Assembly: GCA_025517465.1 (NCBI GenBank)
Contig: JAOPKE010000005.1
Location: 310,001 to 374,000 of the forward strand
Direction: 5' to 3'
From: Halobacteria archaeon HArc-gm2
GTDB lineage: Archaea; Halobacteriota; Halobacteria; Halobacteriales; Haloarculaceae
DNA: 64,000 nt
Shown: positions 17,405 through 26,778 of the stretch, piece after piece
Layout of the letters: each line of letters starts with the position of its first letter
How positions within the stretch are numbered: the stretch's first letter is position 1
Position numbers and translations under genes: made by a program
The notes under the pieces: generated by a model
Database searches by the model: none
Told to the model about the DNA's origin: nothing
The model's input: the letters and a program-made list of their open reading frames with translations, nothing else

Positions 17405-17977
17405 CTACAGGTCCCTGGTCACGCCGTCCCGCAGGTCACGTCCCGCGTAGAAGCCGCCGACCGCCGCCAGGGCGCCGACGGCGGCACCGGCGATGGGCAC
17501 CATCCCGCCCGTGACGACGGAGAGCCCCATCGCCCCGAGAAAGAGCGCCAGCGCACCGCTCGCACCACCGGCGGCCGCCGCCTCGAGGTAGCGCGGCTTC
17601 GCCGAGAGCGTCCCCACGAGGCCGGCCATCAGGAAGATGCCGAGAAAACCGGCGAAGGGGACCAGTGGGATCAGGTTCCCGAGGACGAAGACGCCGACGA
17701 GCGCCGCCCCGAGTTGCAGGACGAAGGTCGTCGGCGAGAAGACGCTGCTGGCGCGACGCTTGACGCGACCGACGCGCGAGGACGCTGCGTCAGTAGTCTC
17801 GGCCGGTGTCGACGTCGACGCACCGACCCCGAACTCCGTCCCGTGTTCGTCCGGGCTGGCGACGGTGCCGTCAGCGTCGACGCCGAACTCGTCGCTATCG
17901 ATGCCGACGACGTCCTCGTCTGCGCGCTTCCCGCCGCCGTCCCCGTTCCGGGTGAGTTCGTCCGTCCGTTCGGCCAT
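17405..17977 (-). CDS. small membrane protein, DUF456-like
   Basis: The 190-residue protein has an acidic, disordered N-terminal ~75 residues, a basic stretch (RVGRVKRRASS) and four membrane helices in Gly/Ala-rich sequence (FVLQLGAALVGVFVLGNLIP, FAGFLGIFLMAGLVGTL, ALALFLGAMGLSVVTGG, GAAVGALAAVGGFYAG). The pattern resembles DUF456-type membrane proteins, without certainty. ATG 17977 gives MAERTDELTR; an earlier in-frame ATG would add nine residues. It converges with the regulator gene across 29 bases. Confidence 0.75.
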   Translation of the reverse strand: MAERTDELTRNGDGGGKRADEDVVGIDSDEFGVDADGTVASPDEHGTEFGVGASTSTPAETTDAASSRVGRVKRRASSVFSPTTFVLQLGAALVGVFVLGNLIPLVPFAGFLGIFLMAGLVGTLSAKPRYLEAAAAGGASGALALFLGAMGLSVVTGGMVPIAGAAVGALAAVGGFYAGRDLRDGVTRDL

Positions 17978-18105
17978 AGTCGTGTCTCCGGACCGAGCGT
18001 TCAAGGTCCTTTCCCCGTCCGATCGCCGCGCGGTCAGGCCGTTGGCTGTCTGCTATTGGAAGCCCGTGTTCGCCGTCGAACAGCGTCGACGAGCCGGAGC
18101 CGACG

Positions 18106-20532
18106 TCACGCTCGCGTTTCGACGCCGGACAGGACGATCCGAGCGCCGCCGCCCTCGCTCTCGTGGACGTCGACCGTCCAGCCGTGGCCGTCGGCGATCT
18201 GTTCGACGATCCGCAACCCGAGCCCGGTGCCACCAGGGACGCTTGAACGACCGGCTTCGAACACCCCGTCACGGTCGGGCTCTGGAATTCCCTGGCCGTC
18301 GTCGGCGACGTAGAATCCGTCGTCGGCGTCACCGACCGTCACCGTCACGCCCTCCCCGTCGTGTTCCACGGCGTCCTCTGGAGCGTCAGCGACAGAGGGC
18401 TCGCCGGACGGTTGTCGTCCGGCGGCGTCCTCCCGAGCTTGCGAGGGAGGGCTCGTGGAACCGTGTTCCACGGCGTCCTCCTGAGCGTGCGAAGGAGGGC
18501 TCGTGGAGCTATACTTCACGGTGCAGTCACTCGTCTGCGACTCGTGACGGCTCGCCGAACCGTGTTCGACCGCGTTGTGGAACAGGTTCTCCAGGAGTTG
18601 CTGGAGCTGGCACCGGTCGGCACGGATCGTCAGGTCCGTCTGGACCGAGAGGCTCGCCTCGTCCGTCTCCACGTTCCGCCAGCAGTCCGCTGCCACGTCG
18701 GCGAGCGGGACGAACTCGGGTTCCGTGGCCGCGTCACCCTCGCGTGCGAGCGTCAGAATCTCGTCTATCATCGTCTCCATCCGGTCGTGTGCGCCCACCA
18801 CCGGGTCGACGTGCTCGCTGTCGCACTCCTCCTGGATCATCTCCATGCGACCGCGTGCGACGCTCAACGGGTTCCGGAGGTCGTGGCTGACGATGCTCGC
18901 GAACTCCGAGAGCCGCTCGTTCTGCCGTTCAAGTCGGCGCTCGCGTTCCGTCCGTTCGGAGATGTCGCGTCCCATCCCGACCACGCCGGTCACGTCGCCG
19001 CTGGTGTCCGTGAGTCGCGCGCCGGTGAACTCGTAGGGGACTCGGTCTCCATCCGCCGTCACGAGGTCCGCCTCGATGGTCGCGTGCCCCTCCGACAGCG
19101 CCGTGGCGATGGCCGCCCGGACCCGCTCGGAGTCGTCCTCGGGAAAGAGGTCCGACAGTTCGAGGTCGCCGATGGCGCCGTCTTCGTAGCCGGTCGCCGC
19201 CGCGAGCCGGTCGTTCCACCGGCGGAACATCCCGTCAGTGTCGAGCACGTAGAAGACGTCCGCGAGCGCGTTCAGCGCCTGGTCGACGAACTCGCGTTCC
19301 TCGCGGAGGTCGCGTTCCGACGCGATGCCGTCCAGCGCCGTCGTCGCGTGAACGGCGAGAGTCTGGGCGAGGGGAACGTCCGTCGTCTCGAACGCGTCGG
19401 CGTCGTCCACGCCGACGAGGAGGACGCCGTGGTCGCCGAGCGGGAGGATCATCTCGCTCCGCATCGGCGTGTCCTCGTTCAGACGGTCCTCGGCCGTGGA
19501 GACGTCGTCGTACACCCGCCGTTCGCCGTCTTCGAACACCTGCCACGCGATCCCTTCCCCTCGCGGGAACGCCGGGGGTTCGCCGAGTATCGCCTCGGTC
19601 TCCTCGGTCCAGATGGTCGGGGCCAGACAGTCCTCGTCCTCGTCGTAGCGGTAGACTGCGGCCGCGGGCAGGCCGAGGATGTCCCGCACTGCTTCCGTGG
19701 CGGTCTCGGCCACGTCCGCGAACGACGTCGCCTGCATGAACGAGCGGACGGTGCAGTGAAGCCCCTCGATGGCCCGCTCGCGGGACTTGCGCTCGGACTT
19801 GTCCCAGACGCTGCAGATGAGTTCGCCGTCCTTCGTCTTCGCGAGCGTGTGGTCTTCGACGAAGGTGGTGCCGTCGGCGCGCACGCCGGTCGTCTCGCCG
19901 GACCAGACGCCGGTCTTCTCCAGGTCGGGGATGACGTCCGCCTGAACGAGTTCGATGTCCTCGTCCGGGTACGTGATGGTGAACGACTCCCCGAGCATCT
20001 CCTCGGGCTCGTAGCCGTAGATGTCCGCGTACGCCTGGTTGACGTAGACGTACTCGCCGGATTCGGCGACGATGCTGATCCCCTCCTGGGCCGCTTCGAT
20101 GGCATCCAGGTGGCGACGCTTGGCCTGCTCGGCCCGCGCTCGCTCGACGGCGTTGACCACCCGGTTCGCCAGTATCGCGTACTGGTCCGCCCCGGTCTCC
20201 TTCTGGAGGTAGTCGGTGACGCCAGCCGAGATCGCGTCGCTCGCCACCTCCTCGCTCCCCTTGCCCGTGAACAGAATGAAGGGGAGTTCGGGGTGGTCCT
20301 CACGGACGGCCTCGAGGAACTCGATACCGTTTCGCTGACCCATGTCGTAGTCCGAGACGATGCAGTCGACACCGCCGTCCTCGAGCCGGTCGAGCCCGTC
20401 GCCGGCACTCGTCGCCGTCTCCACGACGAGGCGGTCGTTCTCGCGTTCGATGCAGGTCGCCACCATCTCCGCGAAGTCCCCGTCGTCCTCGACGTGGAGG
20501 ACGCGGATCCGGTCAACTGTCGACTGTTCCAT
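18106..20532 (-). CDS. hybrid sensor: REC-PAS-GAF-PAS-histidine kinase
   Basis: The 808-residue soluble protein begins with a response-regulator receiver (phosphoacceptor D61 in CIVSDYDMG; FILFTGKGSEEVASDAISAG). A PAS domain (DAIEAAQEGISIV), a GAF-like domain, a second PAS (ADVFYVLDTDGMFRRWNDRL) and a HisKA/HATPase module follow; the phosphorylated His lies in FASIVSHDLRNPLS. The ATPase has the N box (LFHNAVEHG) and G boxes (DDGQGIP, GTGLGLRIVEQ). An insertion of about 70 residues after the N box repeats the AVEHG(S/T) segment twice. No membrane helices are present, so it senses a cytoplasmic signal. ATG 20532 starts the receiver domain directly. Confidence 0.9.
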   Translation of the reverse strand: MEQSTVDRIRVLHVEDDGDFAEMVATCIERENDRLVVETATSAGDGLDRLEDGGVDCIVSDYDMGQRNGIEFLEAVREDHPELPFILFTGKGSEEVASDAISAGVTDYLQKETGADQYAILANRVVNAVERARAEQAKRRHLDAIEAAQEGISIVAESGEYVYVNQAYADIYGYEPEEMLGESFTITYPDEDIELVQADVIPDLEKTGVWSGETTGVRADGTTFVEDHTLAKTKDGELICSVWDKSERKSRERAIEGLHCTVRSFMQATSFADVAETATEAVRDILGLPAAAVYRYDEDEDCLAPTIWTEETEAILGEPPAFPRGEGIAWQVFEDGERRVYDDVSTAEDRLNEDTPMRSEMILPLGDHGVLLVGVDDADAFETTDVPLAQTLAVHATTALDGIASERDLREEREFVDQALNALADVFYVLDTDGMFRRWNDRLAAATGYEDGAIGDLELSDLFPEDDSERVRAAIATALSEGHATIEADLVTADGDRVPYEFTGARLTDTSGDVTGVVGMGRDISERTERERRLERQNERLSEFASIVSHDLRNPLSVARGRMEMIQEECDSEHVDPVVGAHDRMETMIDEILTLAREGDAATEPEFVPLADVAADCWRNVETDEASLSVQTDLTIRADRCQLQQLLENLFHNAVEHGSASRHESQTSDCTVKYSSTSPPSHAQEDAVEHGSTSPPSQAREDAAGRQPSGEPSVADAPEDAVEHDGEGVTVTVGDADDGFYVADDGQGIPEPDRDGVFEAGRSSVPGGTGLGLRIVEQIADGHGWTVDVHESEGGGARIVLSGVETRA

Positions 20533-20804
20533 TACTGTCCAGCACACGAAATCCGGTAATAATTGTTTTGGACTGACAACTAACTGTGAAATTTAACCGG
20601 CGGGTCGGTGACGTGCCCGCTCCGACCGGTGTACCTGTCGCCGACTCGTTCGCCCCGTTCGGTTCCTCGGTTCCGTTCTCCCTTGCCGGTTCCGTCGTTC
20701 CGTCCTCGCGGCGCGACCCGGCCGGCTGCGCCCGAAGCGAGTCCGACCGCGCCGTCGGCCGACGAACGAGTGGATTCAAGTCCGGCGGGGCGGTATCCCG
20801 GGGC

Positions 20805-22061
20805 ATGAACGCAGGCGACCGGGTGCGCGTCGACCGCGCGGACCAGACCTTCGAGGGCGTCCTCTTGCCCTCCAGCACGCCCGACCAGCTCGTCCTCAAA
20901 CTCGAGGGTGGCTACAACGTCGGCGTCGACCGCGACGCCGCGAGCGTCGACGTGCTCGAATCGGACGTGTACGACGTCGAGGGGGCACAGGACGAACAGA
21001 GCGAGTCCACCGTCGAGTTCGACGAGGACCTGCCGACGGTCTCCCTGATCTCGACGGGGGGTACTATCGCCTCGACCGTCGACTATCGAACCGGTGCCGT
21101 CACGGCCCAGTTCGACGCCGAGGACGTCCTCCGGGCGGTGCCCGACCTCGCCGGGATGGCCAACTACCGCGGTCGCGTCGTCGCCAACATCCTCTCGGAG
21201 AACATGACCCCCGCCGTCTGGCAGGACCTGGCCCGCGCCGTCCACGAGGAGATCGAGGCCGGCGCAGACGGCGTCGTCGTGATGCACGGCACCGACACGA
21301 TGCAGTTCTCTGCGGGCGCGCTGGCCTTCATGCTCGACACGCCGGTCCCCATCGTCTTCACCGGCAGCCAGCGCTCGGCGGACCGCCCGTCCTCCGACAA
21401 CGTGATGAACGCCGTCTGTTCGGTCGAGGCAGCACTCGGCGACTGCGCCGAGGTGCTGGTCTGCATGCACGAAAGCGAGTCGGACGACGCCTGCGCGCTC
21501 CACCGCGGCGTCCGCGTGCGCAAGAACCACACCTCCCGGCGCGACGCCTTCGAGACGGTCGGGTCCGAACCCCTCGGCCGGGTCGACTACGGCGGGAGCG
21601 ACGAGCCGAACGAGGTCACGTTCCGCCGCGAGCACGCCGAGCGCGGCGAGACAGACCTCGACCTGAACGACGACCTGGCCACCGACGTCGACCTCGTGAA
21701 GTTCACGCCCGGCACCGATCCTGCCTTCCTCGAACAGTGTTCCGACAACGCGGGCGTCGTCATCGAGGGCACCGGCCTGGGCCACGTCAACACGGACTGG
21801 ATCGACACCATCGAGGACCTGACCGACGACGGCACCCACGTCGTCATGACCAGCCAGTGCCTGGAAGGGCGCGTCTGTGACCGCGTCTACGACACCGGTC
21901 GTGACCTGCTCGACGCCGGCGTCGTCGAGGGCGAAGATATCCTGCCCGGCACGGCAAAGGTGAAGCTGATGTGGGCGCTGGCGAACGCCGAGGACGTCGC
22001 CGACACGATGGGGCGCTCGCTCGCCGGCGAGATGACGACGCGGTCCGTTCCCTGGACGTAG
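20805..22061 (+). CDS. gatD: Glu-tRNA(Gln) amidotransferase subunit D
   Basis: The 418-residue protein is the archaeal asparaginase-like subunit that releases ammonia from glutamine or asparagine for GatE, converting Glu-tRNA-Gln to Gln-tRNA-Gln. An N-terminal Tudor-like barrel (GDRVRVDRADQTFEGVLLP) is followed by the L-asparaginase fold with the catalytic Thr in LISTGGTIAS (81-90), the Thr-Asp pair in HGTDTM (161-166), and the family Lys in a later loop. Length equals that of typical GatD. The frame is open upstream to 20586, but the Tudor-like domain starts at ATG 20805. gatE is not in the window. Confidence 0.95.
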   Translation: MNAGDRVRVDRADQTFEGVLLPSSTPDQLVLKLEGGYNVGVDRDAASVDVLESDVYDVEGAQDEQSESTVEFDEDLPTVSLISTGGTIASTVDYRTGAVTAQFDAEDVLRAVPDLAGMANYRGRVVANILSENMTPAVWQDLARAVHEEIEAGADGVVVMHGTDTMQFSAGALAFMLDTPVPIVFTGSQRSADRPSSDNVMNAVCSVEAALGDCAEVLVCMHESESDDACALHRGVRVRKNHTSRRDAFETVGSEPLGRVDYGGSDEPNEVTFRREHAERGETDLDLNDDLATDVDLVKFTPGTDPAFLEQCSDNAGVVIEGTGLGHVNTDWIDTIEDLTDDGTHVVMTSQCLEGRVCDRVYDTGRDLLDAGVVEGEDILPGTAKVKLMWALANAEDVADTMGRSLAGEMTTRSVPWT

Positions 22062-22143
22062 CTCCGGCTCGTTCGTCGGTCACTCGACGGTTGCATCGTT
22101 ACGGACGCCACGTTGGAGACTAATTAGTCAGTACCGCAGTGGA

Positions 22144-22275
22144 CTACTCGTCCGAATCTGGGTCAGCACCGTTTTTCTGGAGCGTTTCCATCTCGGCGAC
22201 CAGCTCCCCCTCGTCGTCCCTGTACACCCCGTCGGCTTCGGCGAGAGTCCCCTCTGGCTTCTCGTAGTCAGTCAT
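22144..22275 (-). CDS. 43-residue acidic small protein
   Basis: From ATG 22275 the minus strand encodes MTDYEKPEGTLAEADGVYRD followed by DEGELVAEMETLQKNGADPD and a few acidic residues before TAG at 22144. The composition (11 Asp/Glu, no cysteine, one Tyr pair) fits haloarchaeal coding sequence, and the third-codon-position bias to G/C is kept. It lies between gatD and the GNAT gene with its own free intergenic space. No family is recognised. Such small proteins are easily missed; the call is moderately supported by codon use and a clean start and stop. Confidence 0.55.
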   Translation of the reverse strand: MTDYEKPEGTLAEADGVYRDDEGELVAEMETLQKNGADPDSDE

Positions 22276-22352
22276 CGTGCGGAAGTTGTCTGTCCAGGGT
22301 CAAGTATTCTTCCCGGACTGTGATTCAAGTCGCCTCGGCCCGACCTTCCTCC

Positions 22353-23258
22353 ATGACCGAAGCCGTCGTCCGGCAGGCCACCCACGACGATTTCGACGCC
22401 GTCGCAGCGTTCACTCGGGACACCTGGGCCGACCAGGGGCGGGGCGACTACATCCCCGACGTGTTCCACGACTGGGTCGACGCCAACGGCCCGGAGTGGC
22501 GAACCGTCGTCGTCGAAGTCGGCGGCGACGTCGCCGGGATTTGCCAGGGGAAGTTCCTCTCCGAGTACGAGACGTGGCTGGAGGGGATGCGAGTCCACCC
22601 GGAGTACCGCGGCGAGGGCCACGGCCTGCGGATGGTCGATTACCTCTTCGAGTGGGCCAGGGATGGCGGTGCGACCGTCGCGCGAAATATGGTGTTCGGG
22701 TGGAACGACGCGGGCCTGGGCCAGTCGATGGCGGCGGGGTTCGAACCGCGAACGAGCTTTCGGTGGGCGGAACCGGAACCTGAACCACAGTCGGCCGAAC
22801 CGGACTCACACGTCGTCGACGACCCGGCGGCGGCCTGGAGCTACTGGGCCCGGAGCGACGCGCGGGACGTACTGGGCGGCCTGGCACTCGACAGCGAGCA
22901 CTCCTGGACGCTCTCCGAACTCTCGCGCGAGCGCCTCCACGCGCTGGCCGACGACGAGCGCGTCTTCGCCGTGAAAGACGGCGGCACGCGCGGGATGGCG
23001 GCGCGGGTCCGGACCACGGAGCGACCCACTGGGGACGACGCCACCGAGACGCTGGCGGAGTACGCCGTCGGCGCGTGGGCCCACCTGCCGGCCGCGAGGC
23101 GACTGTTCGACGCGATTCGCGCCGACGCCCACGAGCTCGGCGCCGACGCGACCAGAGTGCTGATCTCCGAGTCCCCGCGCCACGTCGCCGAGGCGGCGGC
23201 GGTCCGCATCGGGATCAGCGAGCACTGCGACTTCGTGCTGGAGGCGGACCTGACGTGA
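22353..23258 (+). CDS. GNAT-family N-acetyltransferase (two-domain)
   Basis: The 301-residue protein begins MTEAVVRQATHDDFDAVAAF and has the acetyl-CoA-binding motif of the GNAT fold in LEGMRVHPEYRGEGHGLRMVDYLFEWA (R/Q-x-x-G-x-G/A type, here RGEGHG). The N-terminal ~140 residues make one complete GNAT domain. The remaining half (WSYWARSDARDVLGGLALD and onward) is probably a degenerate second GNAT domain, as in several haloarchaeal proteins. The acceptor substrate is unknown. ATG 22353 gives the expected N-terminal strand. Confidence 0.85.
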   Translation: MTEAVVRQATHDDFDAVAAFTRDTWADQGRGDYIPDVFHDWVDANGPEWRTVVVEVGGDVAGICQGKFLSEYETWLEGMRVHPEYRGEGHGLRMVDYLFEWARDGGATVARNMVFGWNDAGLGQSMAAGFEPRTSFRWAEPEPEPQSAEPDSHVVDDPAAAWSYWARSDARDVLGGLALDSEHSWTLSELSRERLHALADDERVFAVKDGGTRGMAARVRTTERPTGDDATETLAEYAVGAWAHLPAARRLFDAIRADAHELGADATRVLISESPRHVAEAAAVRIGISEHCDFVLEADLT

Positions 23259-23285
23259 GAAGAAATACGCTCCGCTGGCGCGCCC

Positions 23286-23564
23286 TCACCCGCCGCTGAC
23301 CGGGGGAAAGAGCGCGAGCTCGTCGTCGGCTTCGACCGGAGTCGCAAGGCCCTCGGCCTCGACGAAGGGGTCCCGGCCCTCGTGGAGGAGTCGGATGTGG
23401 TCCTGGACCGTGCCGTCCTCGTCGAGCACGTCGTCGGCGAGCGACGGGTGGGCGTCGATCAACGCGTCCAGCGCGTCGCCGACGGTCGCCGGGTGGTCGA
23501 CGTCGACCGAAACCTCCGAGTCGCCCGCGGTCTCGGCGAGCGTGGCGAACAGCGTCCACTCCAT
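23286..23564 (-). CDS. samp1: ubiquitin-like small archaeal modifier protein SAMP1 (MoaD type)
   Basis: The 92-residue beta-grasp protein starts MEWTLFATLAETAG and ends LFPPVSGG with the diglycine that UbaA adenylates. In Haloferax volcanii SAMP1 is conjugated to lysines of target proteins (sampylation) and also serves as the MoaD-like sulfur carrier for molybdopterin. The N-terminus, the ATVGDALDALIDAHP helix and the DDELALFPPVSGG tail agree closely with SAMP1 as I recall it. It lies downstream of the potassium TrkA-C genes on the same strand with a 48-base gap, with no evident functional tie. Confidence 0.93.
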   Translation of the reverse strand: MEWTLFATLAETAGDSEVSVDVDHPATVGDALDALIDAHPSLADDVLDEDGTVQDHIRLLHEGRDPFVEAEGLATPVEADDELALFPPVSGG

Positions 23565-23612
23565 GGCGGGAGACCGTCCCCGGGGACAAAGAGGGTTGCG
23601 GGGTCGGACGCG

Positions 23613-25430
23613 TCAGCGCTCGGGTTCGCCGTCCGCGTCGTCAGTCGCTTCGTCGGAACTGCCGTCCGCGTCGTCAGTTACGGCGTCGCGGTCGTCCGCG
23701 TCGTCGGTCCCGGCGTCGTCGGCTGCACCGGCGTCGTTGGCTGCACCGGCGTCGCCGTCTTCACGGCCGTCGTCGGGAGCGCCGTCGCTCTCGTTCGACT
23801 CGCTGTCGCCGTTCCCGCCGAGTAGCGGGTCTGACAGCGGGTCGTCCTCGCCCACGTCGAGGGTCGTGAAGGGGACGGCGTCGTCGCCTTCCGGTTCCTC
23901 CGGCGAACTCTCGTCTCCTCGCCCTCCGTCGGCGTCCTCGCCGGGCGAATCCACGCCGTCGACCTGCTCGGCTCCATCGGCCGCCGTTTCGGCTTCGCCG
24001 CCCGACGTCGCGTCTCCCTCGGCAACCGTCTCAGCCGCGGGCCCGTCGCCCGAGACGTCGACCTGGCGGTCCGTTCCGGGGAGGTCGTCGGTGTCCGGGA
24101 ACGCGTCACTCTCCGGAACGGCGTCATTCTCGGGGACGGCGTCGCTGTCGTCGGCCGTCCCGGTCCCGATGTCACCGACCGGCGTGGGCCCGGGCCCGCC
24201 ATCGTCACTGTCGCCCGCGTCACCGACCGCCGCGGGCGCGTCGTCGCCAGCCGGTCCCCGCCCGGCGGTCTCGACCTTCCGGAGGTTATCGGGCGTGGCG
24301 ATGGCGTAGACCACGTCGCCGGGCTGGAGGGTCCGGTCCCTGGCGGGTAACGGTTCGGGACGTTCGTCCTCGCGGGTGATGGCGGCGACGGTCACGTCGA
24401 GGGCGTCGACCGACACCCCGTCGAGGTCGCTGCCGGCCGCGACGGTGACGGTGGCGAGCGTCTCGTCGGCCGAGCGGAGTAGCGACGCGAACTCGCGGTC
24501 CGGTCGGTCCTGGACGGGCAGGGTCACGAGCTTGTACCGATCGGTCGGGTTCAGTTTCGGCGTGTCGGCGGCGTCGATGGCCACCGTGACGACGTCGCCC
24601 GCGACGCCGCGGAGTTCGCCCGTCAGGACGCGTTTCACTGGGTCCGTCTTCCAGACCTGAACGAGGTCGCCGGCGCCGGCGGCGTGGGCCGGGTCGGCGC
24701 GGATGGCGACGGCGTTGGTCGCGGGCGGGAGCGTCGGGCCGATGCCGGCCGCCCGCGACCCGACTGCCAGGAACTCGACCGACCCGTCGTCGCCGAACTC
24801 GACGTCGACGTGGCCGACGCCGTAGTCGGTCTTGAGTCGCGCGACGAGGCGCTCGCGGAGTTCGGTCTTCGAGAGCCGACGCGGGAAGAGGAACCGCCGT
24901 TCCGAGAGCGTCTCCTTGGTCTCCTCGGAGACCGGGTCGTAGCCGACGATGTCGGCGACCTCCTCGGGCAACTGGACCGTCGTGACACGGCCGACGGTCT
25001 GGACGATCTCGCTGACGTCTGCGTCGACGTCGCTGACGCCCGTCGCGGCGAAGAGGTCGACGCCGAGCCTGTCGCCGAAGCGGGTGCCGCCGGCGGCGGC
25101 AAGCCCGCTGATCAGGAACGCGGCGACGTGAACGAGCGCCGTCGCGAGCGCGATGTCCCGGCCGTCCGGCGCGATCTCCTCGGCCAGCAACGTCGTCGTG
25201 CTGAGCGACACCGCGACGACGGCGAGGCCGGCGAGCAGCGAGAGCCCGGCGGGCACGCGTTCGCGGACGTACCAGCGGTACGCGAGTGCGACGGCTCCCG
25301 CGACCGCGCCGGCCACGACCGCGACACCGATGACGCCGGCGACCGTTACCGTCACCCCCTCGGTCGTCGGCCCGCCTAACTGAGCGACTGTTCCGGCCGA
25401 CGTGAATGCTCCGGCCGACGGGATACTCAT
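23613..25430 (-). CDS. membrane TrkA-C domain protein (potassium transport related) with acidic tail
   Basis: The 605-residue protein has three N-terminal membrane helices (about 26-115), then a cytoplasmic region ending in a TrkA-C (RCK_C) domain: GSDLDGVSVDALDVTVAAIT and LQPGDVVYAIATPDNLRKVE. RCK_C domains bind nucleotides or c-di-AMP to gate potassium channels. About 190 residues of acidic, Gly/Asp/Ala-rich low-complexity sequence form the C-terminus. Its ATG overlaps the stop of the upstream 411-residue relative by 4 bases. The pair is divergent from a potassium channel gene. I infer an accessory or regulatory role in ion transport. Confidence 0.8.
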   Translation of the reverse strand: MSIPSAGAFTSAGTVAQLGGPTTEGVTVTVAGVIGVAVVAGAVAGAVALAYRWYVRERVPAGLSLLAGLAVVAVSLSTTTLLAEEIAPDGRDIALATALVHVAAFLISGLAAAGGTRFGDRLGVDLFAATGVSDVDADVSEIVQTVGRVTTVQLPEEVADIVGYDPVSEETKETLSERRFLFPRRLSKTELRERLVARLKTDYGVGHVDVEFGDDGSVEFLAVGSRAAGIGPTLPPATNAVAIRADPAHAAGAGDLVQVWKTDPVKRVLTGELRGVAGDVVTVAIDAADTPKLNPTDRYKLVTLPVQDRPDREFASLLRSADETLATVTVAAGSDLDGVSVDALDVTVAAITREDERPEPLPARDRTLQPGDVVYAIATPDNLRKVETAGRGPAGDDAPAAVGDAGDSDDGGPGPTPVGDIGTGTADDSDAVPENDAVPESDAFPDTDDLPGTDRQVDVSGDGPAAETVAEGDATSGGEAETAADGAEQVDGVDSPGEDADGGRGDESSPEEPEGDDAVPFTTLDVGEDDPLSDPLLGGNGDSESNESDGAPDDGREDGDAGAANDAGAADDAGTDDADDRDAVTDDADGSSDEATDDADGEPER

Positions 25431-26662
25431 GCGACCGCCTCCGCGAACGCGTCGAGGCCATCGCGGGAGCCGACGGCGTACAGTTCGTCGCCGGCGGCGA
25501 GCGTCGTCTCGTCGCCGGGAGCGATTTGCCAGTCGCTGCCGTTCCGGACCGCCAGGACGGCGACGCCGTACGTGTCACGGATCGCTGCGTCACCGAGCGA
25601 GGCGCCGGCGAGGGCGCCGTTGGCCGCCACCGTCAGGCGGCGGAACCGCTGGTCGGCACGTCGAAGCAGCGAGACGAGTTCGTACTCTCGCCGGGTGCCC
25701 CGGGACTCGACGACGACCTTCGCCTCGCTGGCGCGCAGCAGGGGCTGGGCGTCCGTTCGCGTGACGCCGACGGTGAGCCGCCCCTCGCCACCGTCGGTCG
25801 TCGGTGCCCGGACGGGTTTGGCGGGGAGGTCGTCGTCCTCTCCAGCGTCCGGGTCGACGGGGTCCGCGGTCTGATCGACCGCCGGCGCCTCGGCGTCGTT
25901 CGACCGGGCGCTCAGGACGGTTCCGCGCGCCTGTGCGTCCGGGGTGATCACCGTCAGTTCGTCGCCGCGGGCGAGCCCCGTCGGCAACAGGGCGTCGACG
26001 GAGACGGCGTGGTCGCCGTCGTCGATGCGCTTCGACAGGCCCGAGAACGGCGGCGCGGCGACGACCGACGCCCGCCCCCGTTCGTCGATGGAGACGGCGG
26101 CGTCGCCCAGGTCGAACGTCTTCGTCAGGCGCTCTTCGAACCGTTCTTCGAGCTCCGAGATCCGCAGGTCGGCCGGGAAGGTGAACTCCTCGCCGCGGAT
26201 CTCGGCCCGGAGTTCCTCCGAGAGGGGCGGGTACCCCTCCATGTCGGCGACTTCGCCGACGACGCGGACGTGGACTTCGCCGCGGCCGCCGACGAACTCG
26301 ACGACGTCCGCCGAGAGCGTCTTCTCCCGGATTTTGTCCAGCGAGAGTCGGCGCGGGAGCTCCGCCCCCATCTGGTCGCCCTTCGCGTGGGCGTACATCG
26401 ACGCCATCGTGACGACCAGAATGGCGGTCACGACCCGCTCGGCGTTGGGCGCCGAGGTGATCGACTTGTCCGCGAACGCGAGCAGGCCGCCGTTGACGCC
26501 CGCGAGCGCGATGGCCAGCACCGCCACACCGAAGGAGGGGATGGTGACGCCAGCGAAGTACTTGAAGGTGAACGCGAGCCCCCACGAGACGAGCGCCGGG
26601 ATGATCCCGACGAGCAGCCCCAGGTAGATGCCGAGGAGAATCTCGACCGGGAGGGAAGCCAT
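25427..26662 (-). CDS. membrane TrkA-C domain protein (paralogue of downstream gene)
   Basis: The 411-residue protein has three membrane helices at the N-terminus (LLGIYLGLLVGIIPALVSWGL; FGVAVLAIALAGVNGGLLAF; VVTAILVVTMASMYAHA). A cytoplasmic region with SLDKIREKTLSADVVEFVGG follows, and the C-terminal RCK_C-like domain is GALAGASLGDAAIRDTYGVAVLAVR with GDELYAVGSRDGL. Its plan matches the next gene, so the two are paralogues encoded as one operon with a 4-base overlap. The 116-base gap to the divergent potassium channel gene probably contains shared regulatory sequence. Confidence 0.8.
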   Translation of the reverse strand: MASLPVEILLGIYLGLLVGIIPALVSWGLAFTFKYFAGVTIPSFGVAVLAIALAGVNGGLLAFADKSITSAPNAERVVTAILVVTMASMYAHAKGDQMGAELPRRLSLDKIREKTLSADVVEFVGGRGEVHVRVVGEVADMEGYPPLSEELRAEIRGEEFTFPADLRISELEERFEERLTKTFDLGDAAVSIDERGRASVVAAPPFSGLSKRIDDGDHAVSVDALLPTGLARGDELTVITPDAQARGTVLSARSNDAEAPAVDQTADPVDPDAGEDDDLPAKPVRAPTTDGGEGRLTVGVTRTDAQPLLRASEAKVVVESRGTRREYELVSLLRRADQRFRRLTVAANGALAGASLGDAAIRDTYGVAVLAVRNGSDWQIAPGDETTLAAGDELYAVGSRDGLDAFAEAVA

Positions 26663-26778
26663 AATTGTTCACTCTGCTCGGGCCGTTTATCGTTTCCGGC
26701 GAGTGCACAACGGCCGGCACGGGAACGCCGTCTGCCAGACAGCGGGGTTTTACAGTGACTGACGGTAAGGAGGTGTGC

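Noticed and set aside
20586-20804. N-terminal extension of GatD
   Set aside because: The added residues are Pro/Ser/Arg-rich and precede the complete Tudor-like domain that starts at 20805.
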